This document shows, piece by piece, positions 1-8,034 of a stretch of 64,000 nt of DNA. The notes beneath the pieces are model-generated. The model did not search any database. It was not told the DNA's origin and saw only the letters and a program-made list of their open reading frames with translations. This stretch comes from Thermohalobaculum sp039030915. Lineage in GTDB: Bacteria > Pseudomonadota > Alphaproteobacteria > Rhodobacterales > Rhodobacteraceae. The position numbers and the translations under genes are program-made. The stretch spans positions 28,144 to 92,143 of the forward strand of contig JBCCDG010000004.1 in NCBI GenBank assembly GCA_039030915.1, given 5' to 3'. Within the stretch, counting starts at the first letter, position 1. Each line of letters opens with the position of its first letter.

Positions 1-2
1 AA

Positions 3-110
3 GGCCGAGATTGCGACCGGCTCGAAGCGCTGGCTGCGCCGGTGATCGCGCTGGCGGAACGGTCGCTCGGCGCCATGACGGTCCATCGGGACGGGGGGGC
101 CGGGACGTGA
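3..110 (+). CDS. C-terminal fragment of an unidentified protein (cut by left edge)
   Basis: An open frame enters from the left edge and ends at a TGA at 108-110. Its last 35 residues include LEALAAPVIALAERSLGAM, which has protein-like composition and the codon bias of this genome (GC-rich third positions). The other two forward frames either stop early or give Arg/Gly-rich translations. Nothing in so short a tail identifies the family. It is read in the same direction as the aminopeptidase gene but lies about 650 bases upstream of it, so co-transcription is doubtful. Confidence 0.45.
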   Translation, partial: GRDCDRLEALAAPVIALAERSLGAMTVHRDGGAGT

Positions 111-761
111 GCCGCTCATCTATCCTTGCCGGTCTCGGCGACGGTGATGCTCCCCTAACTGGTCCGGAATTGCCGCCTTCCTGCACCGCTCGACAATCGA
201 TGCCTCGGGTAGCACAGATCGGCGGAATTCTCCCGACGGGCGGGTAGCGAGGCGCTTCCACTTGCGGGAGGAGACCGGCCGCAAGGCGTTTGGGAGGGCT
301 TCTACTGCCGAGGCTGCGCTTCGAGTGGGGCTGGGCGCAGGGCGTATCGACCTTGCGTAAACATGGCTGAAACGGATGACCTGAACGGCAGTGAATGGAT
401 GAGCGTGAGCCGATCCCCGGGACGATGCGAAGCGAGTGAGCGGGTGGGCTCGCCTCTGTTCGACGCCGTTTTCCCAAGCCGCGGGTCGCTACGATCATGC
501 AGGTTTCTGTCGGGTTCGACGGGGTGGTATCGGGCGCGGCAAGAGCACGCGCGCGGACACAGCCGGATCTTCGTCTCTACCGGCTCTCCACGTCGGAAGG
601 AGGCGCACGCAACGGCGGGTCGCCGTGGACTGCGTGCTGGTCTAGTGTCCGCCCGCAGTGCCGGGCACTGTGGGCGCCGTGCCACCGAGAAGCCGGCCCC
701 GTTCTGACAGGACCGGAAGCGGCGCCGCCTGCGTCGGGTCCGGGTGAATGAGGTTGAGGCC
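111..761. other. 650-bp intergenic region without a recognisable gene
   Basis: No frame on either strand has both protein-like composition and a recognisable motif; the longest open frames are Arg/Ser/Pro-rich, as expected by chance at this GC content. Base composition looks less GC-rich than the flanking genes. The clearest structure is a 10-bp hairpin at 651-675 (listed separately). A weak sigma70-like pair (TTGCCG at 170-175, GACAAT at 192-197, 16-base spacer) could be a promoter, but without support. No tRNA or known RNA fold was recognised. Confidence 0.5.
651..675. other. 10-bp inverted repeat upstream of the M17 peptidase gene
   Basis: GCCCGCAGTG (651-660) pairs with CACTGTGGGC (666-675) over ten positions with one G-T wobble, around the loop CCGGG. 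No T-run follows on either strand, so it is unlikely to be an intrinsic terminator. It lies 86 bases before the ATG at 762 and could be a leader hairpin, a protein-binding dyad or an extragenic palindrome. Confidence 0.4.
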
Positions 762-2177
762 ATGACCGAGCGCGAGACGCCAGCACCCACCGATGAGAAC
801 GCAGGGCGGAGCCCCATCGCAATCCATCTCATCGAAACCGCCGGGCTGGAAGCCTATATGGCGTCGCTTGAGGCCAGCGATGCCGCCTGGATTGCCGCCA
901 ATGGCTTTCGAGGTAAGCTCGGGCAATCGCTGACCATACCCGGCCCGGACGGCGCGATCGCCTCGGTTCTTGTCGGCTGGGGAAGCGCCGCGGACCGCAG
1001 GCGCACGCGCTTCGCCCTCGGCCGCTTCGCCGCCGACGCGCCGGGCGGAACCTATCGCCTCGCGACCGCGCTCGAGCCCGACAGTGCGGAGGAGGCAGCA
1101 CTCGCCTGGCTCCTCGCACGCTATCGTTTCGAACGTTACCGAAAGGCATCGGCGACGCCGGACGCGGAGCTCCTGGTTCCCGACGGCGTCAATGGCGAGC
1201 GCCTCGGGATCATCGCCGAAGGCGTCTTCTTCGTACGCGACCTCATCAACACTCCGGCCAGCGATATGGGCCCCGAGGGCCTGGAAGCGGCCGCGCGGAA
1301 ACTCGCGGAGCGGGACGGTGCGACGATCGAGATCACGGCGGGCGACGCACTCCTCGAAGCCGGCCTGCCGCTGATCCACGCCGTCGGCCGGGCCTCGGCC
1401 GCGGCCCCGCGGCTCATCGACATCCGGTGGGGCGATCCGGACCACCCAAAGGTCACGCTCGTCGGCAAGGGTGTCTGCTTCGATACGGGCGGGCTCAACC
1501 TCAAGCCAGGCTCGGCGATGGCGCTGATGAAGAAGGACATGGGCGGCGCAGCGAACGCCCTCGGCCTCGCGCATATGATCATGGGGCTCGGCCTGCCCGT
1601 CTCCCTTCGCGTCCTGATCCCGGCGGTGGAGAACGCGGTCTCGGGGGCCAGCTTCCGGCCGGGCGACATCCTGAAATCGCGCGCGGGCCTCACTGTCGAG
1701 GTCAACAACACCGATGCGGAGGGGCGACTGGTGCTGGCCGACGCACTGGCGCTCGCCACCGAGGAAACCCCCGCCTTCATCGCCGATTTTGCGACGCTGA
1801 CCGGGGCCGCCCGCGTGGCGCTCGGGCCAGAGGTCGTGCCGTTCTTTACCGACAGCGAAGCGCTGACGGTCGAGCTTGCGGAGGCGGCGCGGCGCACGGC
1901 CGATCCTGTATGGCCACTGCCCCTCTGGCCGGGCTATGAGGCGGACATCGAGCCGGGGATCGCGGATCTGGACAACGCGCCCTCAGGCAGCATGGCCGGG
2001 GCCATCACCGCCGCGCTCTTTCTCAAGCGCTTCGCGGGTGGGGAGGGTGAATGGGTGCATTTCGACCTCTACGGCTGGACGCCGAAGCCCAAGCCGGGCC
2101 GGCCGAAAGGCGGCGAAGCGCAGGCCATCCGCGCGCTCCTCACCGTGCTCGAGCAACGCTACGGTGCGAGTGGCTGA
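762..2177 (+). CDS. M17-family leucyl aminopeptidase
   Basis: Cytosolic di-metal aminopeptidase that removes N-terminal residues from peptides; about 471 residues, slightly short for PepA (about 500). The catalytic C-terminal domain has all M17 landmarks: GKGVCFDTGG with Lys236 and Asp241, KKDMGGA with Asp259, and the signature NTDAEGRL at 316-323. The N-terminal domain is divergent, as in the short alphaproteobacterial PepA-like group. The ATG at 762 is preferred because GAGG lies 8 bases upstream; an in-frame GTG at 744 would add six residues. An NlpC/P60 gene follows 16 bases after the stop, which suggests co-transcription and a shared role in turning over peptides, possibly murein peptides. 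The family is secure; the physiological substrate is inferred. Confidence 0.93.
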   Translation: MTERETPAPTDENAGRSPIAIHLIETAGLEAYMASLEASDAAWIAANGFRGKLGQSLTIPGPDGAIASVLVGWGSAADRRRTRFALGRFAADAPGGTYRLATALEPDSAEEAALAWLLARYRFERYRKASATPDAELLVPDGVNGERLGIIAEGVFFVRDLINTPASDMGPEGLEAAARKLAERDGATIEITAGDALLEAGLPLIHAVGRASAAAPRLIDIRWGDPDHPKVTLVGKGVCFDTGGLNLKPGSAMALMKKDMGGAANALGLAHMIMGLGLPVSLRVLIPAVENAVSGASFRPGDILKSRAGLTVEVNNTDAEGRLVLADALALATEETPAFIADFATLTGAARVALGPEVVPFFTDSEALTVELAEAARRTADPVWPLPLWPGYEADIEPGIADLDNAPSGSMAGAITAALFLKRFAGGEGEWVHFDLYGWTPKPKPGRPKGGEAQAIRALLTVLEQRYGASG

Positions 2178-2193
2178 GCGGCGGCGCCGCGCA

Positions 2194-3147
2194 ATGACCG
2201 CACCGGGAAGCAGCGCCGAATGGCGTCTGCCCGAGGGGTGCGACCAGCGCCTGACCCCCGCACGCCCCGACCTCGCCGACGCAGGCCTCGAAGGGATCGT
2301 CTCGGCAGAGCGCTATATCCGCCCCCGCCCGGCGCGGATCGCCGTGCCGCGGACCGGGCTCTACCCGGCGCCGGAGCCCGATGCCCGCCTCGATACGGAG
2401 GTCGTCTTCGGCGAAGCGATCGACGTCTATCAGGAACGCGACGGCTGGCTCTGGGTGCGCAGCAGGACGGACGGCTATGTAGGCTATGCCGCGGCGAGCG
2501 CGGCTGCGCCGCCCGGGCCGCCGCCGACGCATCGCGTCGCGGCCCGCGCGGCACTGATCTTCGAGGCGCCGGACATCAAGGCGCCGGCCCTGCGCCTGCC
2601 ATGGCCAGCCCGCGTGAGCGTGCTCGAGACCGTACCGGGCGCCGGCACGCGCGGGCTGCTCGGGCGGCTCGCCGGCAGCGGCTTCGTTCCGATGGCGCAG
2701 CTCGCGCCGCTCGCAAGCCGCACGGGGGACTGGGTGACGGCGGCGGAGGCCCTGATGGGGCAGCCCTATCTCTGGGGCGGGCGGAGCGGCGACGGTGTCG
2801 ATTGTTCGTCGCTCGTCCAGCTCGCCCTCGCCACCGCGCATGCGGCCTTTCCACGTGACACCGACATGCAGGCAAGTTGTCGGCTGAAGGGCGTCAGCGC
2901 CCTGCCGCCGGATACGCGCGAGCTTGCACGTGGCGATCTCGTGTTCTGGCGGGGACACGTGGGGATCATGCAGGACGCCACGCACCTCCTCCACGCCAAC
3001 GCGCATCACATGGCGGTGGCCAGCGAGCCGCTCACCGCAACTGCCGAACGCATCGCCGCGGCCGAGGGCAGGGAGATAACGACGATCTTGCGTCTCGACC
3101 CCGACGCCATGCTAGAGCATCTGGAACTTACGCCGCCGCTCGGTTGA
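2194..3147 (+). CDS. NlpC/P60 family peptidoglycan endopeptidase with N-terminal SH3-like region
   Basis: Cysteine peptidase of the type that cuts D-Glu to diamino-acid bonds in cell-wall peptides; 317 residues. The C-terminal NlpC/P60 domain (about 180-300) has the catalytic Cys in VDCSSL (Cys204), His in WRGHVG (His255) and a third polar residue in LLHANAH (His267). Residues 45-160 look like paired bacterial SH3 modules, including the usual DGWLWVR/DGYVGY pattern. No signal peptide is visible, so it may act on recycled muropeptides in the cytoplasm, which would fit the aminopeptidase gene just upstream. A GTG at 2170 inside the previous gene is an alternative start. The family call is strong; the substrate is inferred. 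Confidence 0.9.
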   Translation: MTAPGSSAEWRLPEGCDQRLTPARPDLADAGLEGIVSAERYIRPRPARIAVPRTGLYPAPEPDARLDTEVVFGEAIDVYQERDGWLWVRSRTDGYVGYAAASAAAPPGPPPTHRVAARAALIFEAPDIKAPALRLPWPARVSVLETVPGAGTRGLLGRLAGSGFVPMAQLAPLASRTGDWVTAAEALMGQPYLWGGRSGDGVDCSSLVQLALATAHAAFPRDTDMQASCRLKGVSALPPDTRELARGDLVFWRGHVGIMQDATHLLHANAHHMAVASEPLTATAERIAAAEGREITTILRLDPDAMLEHLELTPPLG

Positions 3148-3185
3148 GCGGCCGCAGTCCGAAGCCGCCCAGTGAGGACCGCCGC

Positions 3186-4463
3186 GTGCCGATCCGTCCC
3201 CTGACCGTCGCCCTTCTCGCCGCCGCCGTCTGTGTCGCCACCGGTTGCGCCGCGGTTACGCGCGATGCGGCCCCCGCCGCACCCTCGGCCGAGGCGCCCG
3301 CAGCCGAGCCAGCCGCTTTCACCGCCGGCGATTTCGCGACGTTCGAGGGCTGGCTCGCCGCCTTTCGCCGCCGCGCCGGCGCCGAAGGCATCGAGCAGAG
3401 CACCCTCGACGCCACGCTGACCGGCCTCTCCCCCAATCCGCGAGTGCTGGAACTCGACGCGTTCCAGCCCGAGTTCAGCCGCCCGATCTGGGACTATCTC
3501 GACAGCGCAGTGTCGGAGACGCGCATCGCCAACGGGCGGGCTGCGATGCAGAGCCGCGGTCCCCTCCTCGCCAGCATTGAAGCGCGGCACGGGGTCGAAC
3601 CCCATGTGGTCGTTGCCATCTGGGGGCTCGAGAGCGCCTATGGCGCGAACTATGGTGATCTCTCCGTGATCCGCTCGCTCGCGACGCTGGCCTGGGACGG
3701 GCGGCGCCGACGCTTCGCGGAGGAGCAGCTGATCGCGGCGCTCAGGAACATCGAGGCGGGCGACATCGCGCCCGCCGCGATGGTGGGCAGCTGGGCAGGC
3801 GCCATGGGGCATACCCAGTTCATCCCCACGAGCTTCCTCGCCTACGCCGTCGACCAGACCGGCGACGGGCGGCGCGATATCTGGGACCCCTCCGCCGCGG
3901 ATGCGCTGGCCTCTACAGCCAATTATCTCTCCAGCTTCGGCTGGGAGACGGGGCGGCCGGCGGTGGTGGAAGTGTCCCTGCCCACGGGCTTCGACTACTT
4001 GCTGGCCGACGGCAGCACCCGACGCACGGCCGCCGAATGGGCAGCGCTCGGCATCCGCCCGGCCCGCGGCGGCGACCTGCCGGCGGCGGAGGGGGTCGAG
4101 ATCCTGCTGCCGGCAGGTTCTTCCGGTCCCGCCTTCGCTGCTTACAAGAACTTCCGCGTCATCAAGCGCTACAACAACGCCACCTCCTACGCGCTCGCCG
4201 TGGCGCATCTCGCCGAAAGGCTCGATGGCGCGCCGCCCTTCGTCGCCACCTGGCCGCGCGGGGACAGGACCCTCAGCCGCGACGAGACGGAGGAACTCCA
4301 ACGCCTCCTCACCGCCAAGGGCTACGACACGAAGGGCATCGACGGTATCGCAGGGCCCAACACGCGCGGCGCCGTCCGCGCATGGCAGGCCGCCAATGGC
4401 CGCGTGCCTGACGGGTACATCTCGGGCCGGCTGCTGGAAGGCGTCCGCGGCACACCTGGCTGA
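3186..4463 (+). CDS. MltB-type lytic murein transglycosylase lipoprotein with peptidoglycan-binding domain
   Basis: Cleaves the glycan strand of peptidoglycan to leave 1,6-anhydro-muropeptides; predicted periplasmic and membrane-anchored. It starts at GTG 3186, 7 bases after GAGGA (3174-3178). An N-terminal hydrophobic stretch ends in a lipobox, VATGC, with Cys21 as the lipidation site. The SLT_2/MltB domain covers about 50-350, with the catalytic Glu149 in IWGLESAYG and the family block GAMGHTQFIPTSF. Residues 362-422 are a PG_binding_1 domain (DGIAGPNTRGAVRAWQ). The length of 425 is typical. It lies 38 bases after the NlpC/P60 gene on the same strand, which makes a three-gene wall- and peptide-degrading cluster. 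Confidence 0.93.
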   Translation: MPIRPLTVALLAAAVCVATGCAAVTRDAAPAAPSAEAPAAEPAAFTAGDFATFEGWLAAFRRRAGAEGIEQSTLDATLTGLSPNPRVLELDAFQPEFSRPIWDYLDSAVSETRIANGRAAMQSRGPLLASIEARHGVEPHVVVAIWGLESAYGANYGDLSVIRSLATLAWDGRRRRFAEEQLIAALRNIEAGDIAPAAMVGSWAGAMGHTQFIPTSFLAYAVDQTGDGRRDIWDPSAADALASTANYLSSFGWETGRPAVVEVSLPTGFDYLLADGSTRRTAAEWAALGIRPARGGDLPAAEGVEILLPAGSSGPAFAAYKNFRVIKRYNNATSYALAVAHLAERLDGAPPFVATWPRGDRTLSRDETEELQRLLTAKGYDTKGIDGIAGPNTRGAVRAWQAANGRVPDGYISGRLLEGVRGTPG

Positions 4464-4559
4464 CGCAACGTCAGAAATTCTTGCGGAACCATCGAGCTTT
4501 CGTCCCGTTGAATGGGGGTCTGCTCGCTTCGGCGAGCGCCAAGCTAAGGAGGTTTCGCT
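4464..4559 (+). promoter_or_regulatory. 5' leader with a cUUCGg hairpin and a near-perfect ribosome binding site
   Basis: GCTCGC (4522-4527) pairs with GCGAGC (4532-4537) around TTCG, which in RNA forms an exceptionally stable C(UUCG)G tetraloop hairpin. Nine bases later comes AAGGAGG (4546-4552), 7 bases before the ATG at 4560 and the strongest Shine-Dalgarno sequence seen in this window. The hairpin has no T-run behind it, so it is more likely a 5' stabilising or regulatory structure than a terminator. Confidence 0.5.
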
Positions 4560-4937
4560 ATGAAACGCACCCTGATCGGTTCGACCGCCGCCCTTCTTCT
4601 CGCCGGCAGCACTGCCTTTGCGACGAGCACGGTGACGATCTACGACGCCAGCCGCATGGACTTCGAGGTCAAGCGCGGTGTCGTTGAGACGGTCGAACGC
4701 CTCTATGGCAAGACCACCGTCTTCTCCGATCCTGCCGAGCTGCCAGCGAGTGTGAACGCGGCCCTGGTGGAGGGCAGCCAGCTGCCCGCTGACGCCCCGA
4801 TTGAGCCCATTCCGAGCAAGCTGATCGGTGAGCTTCCGGAAATCGAGAATGCGCGGTGGGTGAAGGTAGGCGACCACATAGTGGCGCTCGACAACCAGAA
4901 CGTCGCGCTCATGGTGGTCTACGACGTGCTCGCCTGA
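4560..4937 (+). CDS. Small secreted protein, RcnB/DUF1236-like
   Basis: A 125-residue protein with a clear Sec signal peptide: MKR, a hydrophobic core, and a cut after about AFA at residue 21. The mature part is acidic and ends in VKVGDHIVALD followed by LMVVYDVL. That arrangement resembles the C-terminal half of RcnB/DUF1236-type periplasmic proteins of alphaproteobacteria, where a Pro-rich segment leads into a WVRVGD...VVYDV block; here PADAPIEPIPSKL precedes it. No catalytic motif is visible and the function is unknown. Its very strong ribosome binding site and dedicated terminator suggest high, independent expression. The family assignment is tentative. Confidence 0.8.
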   Translation: MKRTLIGSTAALLLAGSTAFATSTVTIYDASRMDFEVKRGVVETVERLYGKTTVFSDPAELPASVNAALVEGSQLPADAPIEPIPSKLIGELPEIENARWVKVGDHIVALDNQNVALMVVYDVLA

Positions 4938-4959
4938 ACCTCACTCCGGTCACACGTCT

Positions 4960-4998
4960 AAAGAAGGGGCGTCCGCATCCGCGGGCGCCTCTTTTCTT
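4960..4998 (+). terminator. Rho-independent terminator after the small secreted protein
   Basis: AAGAAGGGGCGTCCGC (4961-4976) pairs with GCGGGCGCCTCTTTT (4981-4995) to give a stem of about 15 pairs with a few G-T wobbles, around the loop ATCC, running into TTTTCTT. It begins 23 bases after the stop at 4937 and isolates that gene from the dehydrogenase downstream. Confidence 0.85.
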
Positions 4999-5133
4999 GC
5001 GCGCTCCCCTGCGACATCTGACCCACCGACACGCAATGTCGATTCTGATCGACAGGCGGTCGCCTTGCTCCGCGCCCCTGCCGCCGCCCTGTAGCATGAC
5101 GCTTCGAAATACTCAGGGTTCGGGAGTGAGACC

Positions 5134-7632
5134 ATGCGCAAGCAGGCACGAGCGGTTGTCGTTGGCGGGGGCGCCGTGGGGTGCTCCATCGCCTACCATC
5201 TGGCGAAGGCGGGCTGGACCGACACGCTGCTGCTGGAGCGCGACGAGCTCACGGCAGGGAGCACCTGGCACGCGGCGGGTCTCCTCCCCTATTTCAACAT
5301 GAGCTACGCGACGAGCCACATCCACGACTACTCCATCAAGTTCTACAAGACGTTGGAGGAGGAGACGGGGCTCAACGCAGGCTTCTCGGTCGTCGGGAAC
5401 CTGCGCATGGCGCAGAGCCGCGAGCGGCTCGACGAATACATGCTCTACGCCACCACGGCCGAGAGCATCGGTATCCCCTACGAGTGGCTGAGCCCGAACG
5501 AGATCAAGGACCGCTATCCTCTGGTGCACACCGCGGACCTGGTAGGCGCAATCTACCATCCGACGGACGGCTACATTAACCCCGCCGACGTCACGCAGGC
5601 GATGGCCAAGGGCGCCCGCCAGCGCGGCGTCGAGATCGTGCGCAAGGCCCAGGTCAACGCCTTCCGGCGCCAGAACGGCCACTGGATCGTCGAAGGCCAC
5701 ACGATGCACGAGAAGGGCGGCAACCTCGTCATGAACGGCGAGGCGTTCGAGATCGAGGCCGAGGTGGTGATCACCGCCACAGGCAACCACGCGCAGCGCA
5801 CGGCCGCCATGGTGGGTTGCTACATTCCTGCCATCCCCGTCGAGCATCAGTACATCGTGACGGAGCCCGACCCCGCTCTGGTCCAATGGCGCTCCACCAA
5901 CGGTGAGCACCCCGTGCTGCGCGACGCGGATGCGAAGTGGTATGTGCGTGAGGAGCGCGGCGGCTGGATCCTCGGGCCCTATGAGCGCAACGCACCAGCC
6001 TGGGCCGTCCATGGCGTGCCCGAAAACTTCCGGGCGGACCTTCTGCCTCTCGATCTGGACCGCATCGAGGAGGAGTACACCTCCTTCATCCACCGCATCC
6101 CGTCGTCGGAGGAGGTCGGTCTCAAGGACGATTTCAACGGCCCGATCTGCTACACGCCGGACGGCAATCCCCTGGTCGGCCCCGCGCCGGGCGTCGACAA
6201 CTTCTATTTCGCGGAAGGCTTCAGCTTTGGGATCACCGCGGCGGGCGGCACCGGCCACTACCTCGCCCAGATGATCACCGAGGGCGAGGCCGAGATCGAC
6301 ATGTACAGCCTCGATCCCCGCCGCTTCGGGCGCTGGATCAACCGCGAATACGCCGCGCGCAAGAACGAGGAGGCCTACGAGCACGTCTACATCCTCCACC
6401 ACCCGGACGAGGAACGCCCCGCCTGCCGCCCGCTGCGCACAGCGCCTTCCTACGATCGTCTGAAGGCCGAGGGCGCCCAGTTCGGCTGCGTCAACGGCTG
6501 GGAGCGGCCAAACTATTTCGGCCCGAAGGACGCGCCCGAGGACTTCGATCACGACGCCCGCAGCTTCCGTCGCGGCGGCTGGTGGCAGTATGCCGAAGCC
6601 GAGGCGCGCGCCGTGCGCGAGGGCGTCGGCATGTTCGACGCCACGGCCTTTACCAAGCACACCGTGAAGGGCCCCGGTGCGACCGCCTTCCTCGACTGGC
6701 TGACCTGCAACAAGCTGCCGAAGACGGGGCGGATCAACCTCACCTACGCCCTCACCGGCGCGGGCACCGTCCGCACGGAATTCACGATCGTGCGGCTTGC
6801 GGAGGACGAGTATTACCTCGTCAGCGCCGGCGCCGCGCAGGCCTATGACAGCGACTACCTCTTCAAGATGGCCGAGAAGAAGCGCGGCGAGCTCGGCTGG
6901 ATCGAGGTACAGGACGTGACGACCCAGTGGGGCGTCTTCGCCATCGCGGGTCCCAAGAGCCGTGAGCTCCTCCGCCCCCTCGTAGGCGACGCGGACCCGG
7001 CCAGCGCACTCTCCAACAAGCGCTTCCCCTGGCTCTCGATGAGGAAGCTCGACCTTGGGATGGTTCCCACCATGGCCATCCGCGTCGCCTATACGGGCGA
7101 ACTCGGCTGGGAGATCCATCATCCGATGGAGATGCAGAACCACCTCTTCGACCGGCTGATGGCCGAGGGCGAGAAGGTGGGCCTCAAGCTCTGCGGCGCC
7201 CGGGCGCAGAACTGGCTCCGCCAGGAAAAGTCCTACCGCGCCTTCGGCTCCGATCTCGGCCGGGACGCGACGCCGCTCGAGGCCGACCTCACGCGGTTCG
7301 TCGACCAATCGAAGGATTTCAAGGGCAAGGAGGCGATGAACGCGACCGGCATCCGCGCGAAATGCGTCACTCTCCTGATCGACGGGCCGGCCGACGCCGA
7401 CCCCTGGGGCCGCGAGGCGCTCTTTGCCGGCAATCGCAAGGTCGGCCGCCTCACCTCCGGCGGCTGGTCGGTCGCGGCAGGCAAGCAGATCGGCATCGGC
7501 TATGTCGACCCTGCGCTGGCCGAGCCCGGCCAGAAGCTCGATTGCCTCATGTTCCGCGAGCGCTACGCCGCGGAGGTCGTCGCCGAGAGCCCCTACGATC
7601 CGGCGAACGCGAAGATCCGCGTCGACGGCTAG
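5134..7632 (+). CDS. FAD-dependent dimethylglycine/sarcosine dehydrogenase-like protein with GcvT domains
   Basis: An 832-residue enzyme of the family that oxidatively demethylates N-methylated glycines and passes the one-carbon unit to tetrahydrofolate. An N-terminal DAO domain (about 6-370) carries the FAD fingerprint GGGAVGCS (11-18) and AGSTWHAAG, close to the region where DMGDH/SARDH enzymes attach FAD. It is followed by an FAO_M linker (375-430), a GCV_T folate-binding domain (435-720, containing YTGELGWEIHHP) and a GCV_T C-terminal barrel (735-825, GRLTSGGWS). GGGAG-type spacing before ATG 5134 supports the start. It stands alone, without the other heterotetrameric sarcosine oxidase subunits, as is usual for these fused forms. 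The exact substrate (dimethylglycine, sarcosine or another methylamine) cannot be read from sequence. Confidence 0.9.
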   Translation: MRKQARAVVVGGGAVGCSIAYHLAKAGWTDTLLLERDELTAGSTWHAAGLLPYFNMSYATSHIHDYSIKFYKTLEEETGLNAGFSVVGNLRMAQSRERLDEYMLYATTAESIGIPYEWLSPNEIKDRYPLVHTADLVGAIYHPTDGYINPADVTQAMAKGARQRGVEIVRKAQVNAFRRQNGHWIVEGHTMHEKGGNLVMNGEAFEIEAEVVITATGNHAQRTAAMVGCYIPAIPVEHQYIVTEPDPALVQWRSTNGEHPVLRDADAKWYVREERGGWILGPYERNAPAWAVHGVPENFRADLLPLDLDRIEEEYTSFIHRIPSSEEVGLKDDFNGPICYTPDGNPLVGPAPGVDNFYFAEGFSFGITAAGGTGHYLAQMITEGEAEIDMYSLDPRRFGRWINREYAARKNEEAYEHVYILHHPDEERPACRPLRTAPSYDRLKAEGAQFGCVNGWERPNYFGPKDAPEDFDHDARSFRRGGWWQYAEAEARAVREGVGMFDATAFTKHTVKGPGATAFLDWLTCNKLPKTGRINLTYALTGAGTVRTEFTIVRLAEDEYYLVSAGAAQAYDSDYLFKMAEKKRGELGWIEVQDVTTQWGVFAIAGPKSRELLRPLVGDADPASALSNKRFPWLSMRKLDLGMVPTMAIRVAYTGELGWEIHHPMEMQNHLFDRLMAEGEKVGLKLCGARAQNWLRQEKSYRAFGSDLGRDATPLEADLTRFVDQSKDFKGKEAMNATGIRAKCVTLLIDGPADADPWGREALFAGNRKVGRLTSGGWSVAAGKQIGIGYVDPALAEPGQKLDCLMFRERYAAEVVAESPYDPANAKIRVDG

Positions 7633-7719
7633 ACACAAGGTCGCGGAGAATCGCGGCGAATCGTTCCGCGGTGGCGTGAAGGAGCAGGCTGTGGACAACG
7701 TCCGCTACGCGGGCGCCGG

Positions 7720-7980
7720 ATCTAGCCGCCCCGGCGCGCGTCGCAGCACCACTGCCTCCCGCGGTGAGACAACGAGGCGCCGCTGGTCCGGGCCCGACGA
7801 CGAACGGATCGACCACCTGCCCGGGACCCAGGGCACCAAGCCGAAGGCCGCCTCCAAGGCCGATCCTGCGGGATACTGCCACATCGACATCGGCGACGTG
7901 GGCTCTCCGACGCTGCGCGGCCGCGACGGACGGGCAACGGCAGCGCGGGGAGAGGCGGGACCGATCGACCGGTGCTTGCG
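7720..7980 (+). pseudogene. Decayed IS481-family transposase fragment
   Basis: In one forward frame (codons in phase with 7424) the translation contains ERIDHLPGTQGTKPK, then KADPAGYCHIDIGDV (GYCHIDIGDV at 7871-7900), and about 20 residues later PIDRCLR. This order matches the start of the DDE domain in IS481 transposases, where a HGISRLP-like segment leads to GYFHIDIAEV and then VAIDR. Only about a fifth of a usual transposase is recognisable, there is no start or downstream catalytic part, and no terminal inverted repeats were found. It fills most of a 400-bp gap between two intact genes, so I read it as an old insertion remnant. Confidence 0.6.
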
Positions 7981-8034
7981 CCCCGCCCCCGCCCCCTGCA
8001 CGGTCGGGGTCGACGAAAGCTGCCGGGGTCCCAG

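Noticed and set aside
11..247. Forward frame at the left edge starting within the first bases
   Set aside because: Arg/Gly-rich translation; the other frame (3-110) has natural protein composition and fits codon bias better.
302..832. 176-codon minus-strand frame near the left end
   Set aside because: Composition is Arg/Ser/Pro heavy, it overlaps the aminopeptidase start, and no motif or ribosome binding site supports it.
4999..5133. Glycine riboswitch upstream of the dehydrogenase
   Set aside because: I looked for paired glycine-aptamer motifs because GcvT-type genes are sometimes so controlled. None is visible in this 135-base spacer.
5113..7698. Long open frame antisense to the GcvT-fused dehydrogenase
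   Set aside because: It mirrors the codon structure of the plus-strand gene, is rich in Arg, Val, Gly and Leu and has no domain; the plus strand carries a complete domain set. The same applies to long antisense frames over pnp, the two VWA/DUF4159 genes, the ABC pair and the MltB gene.
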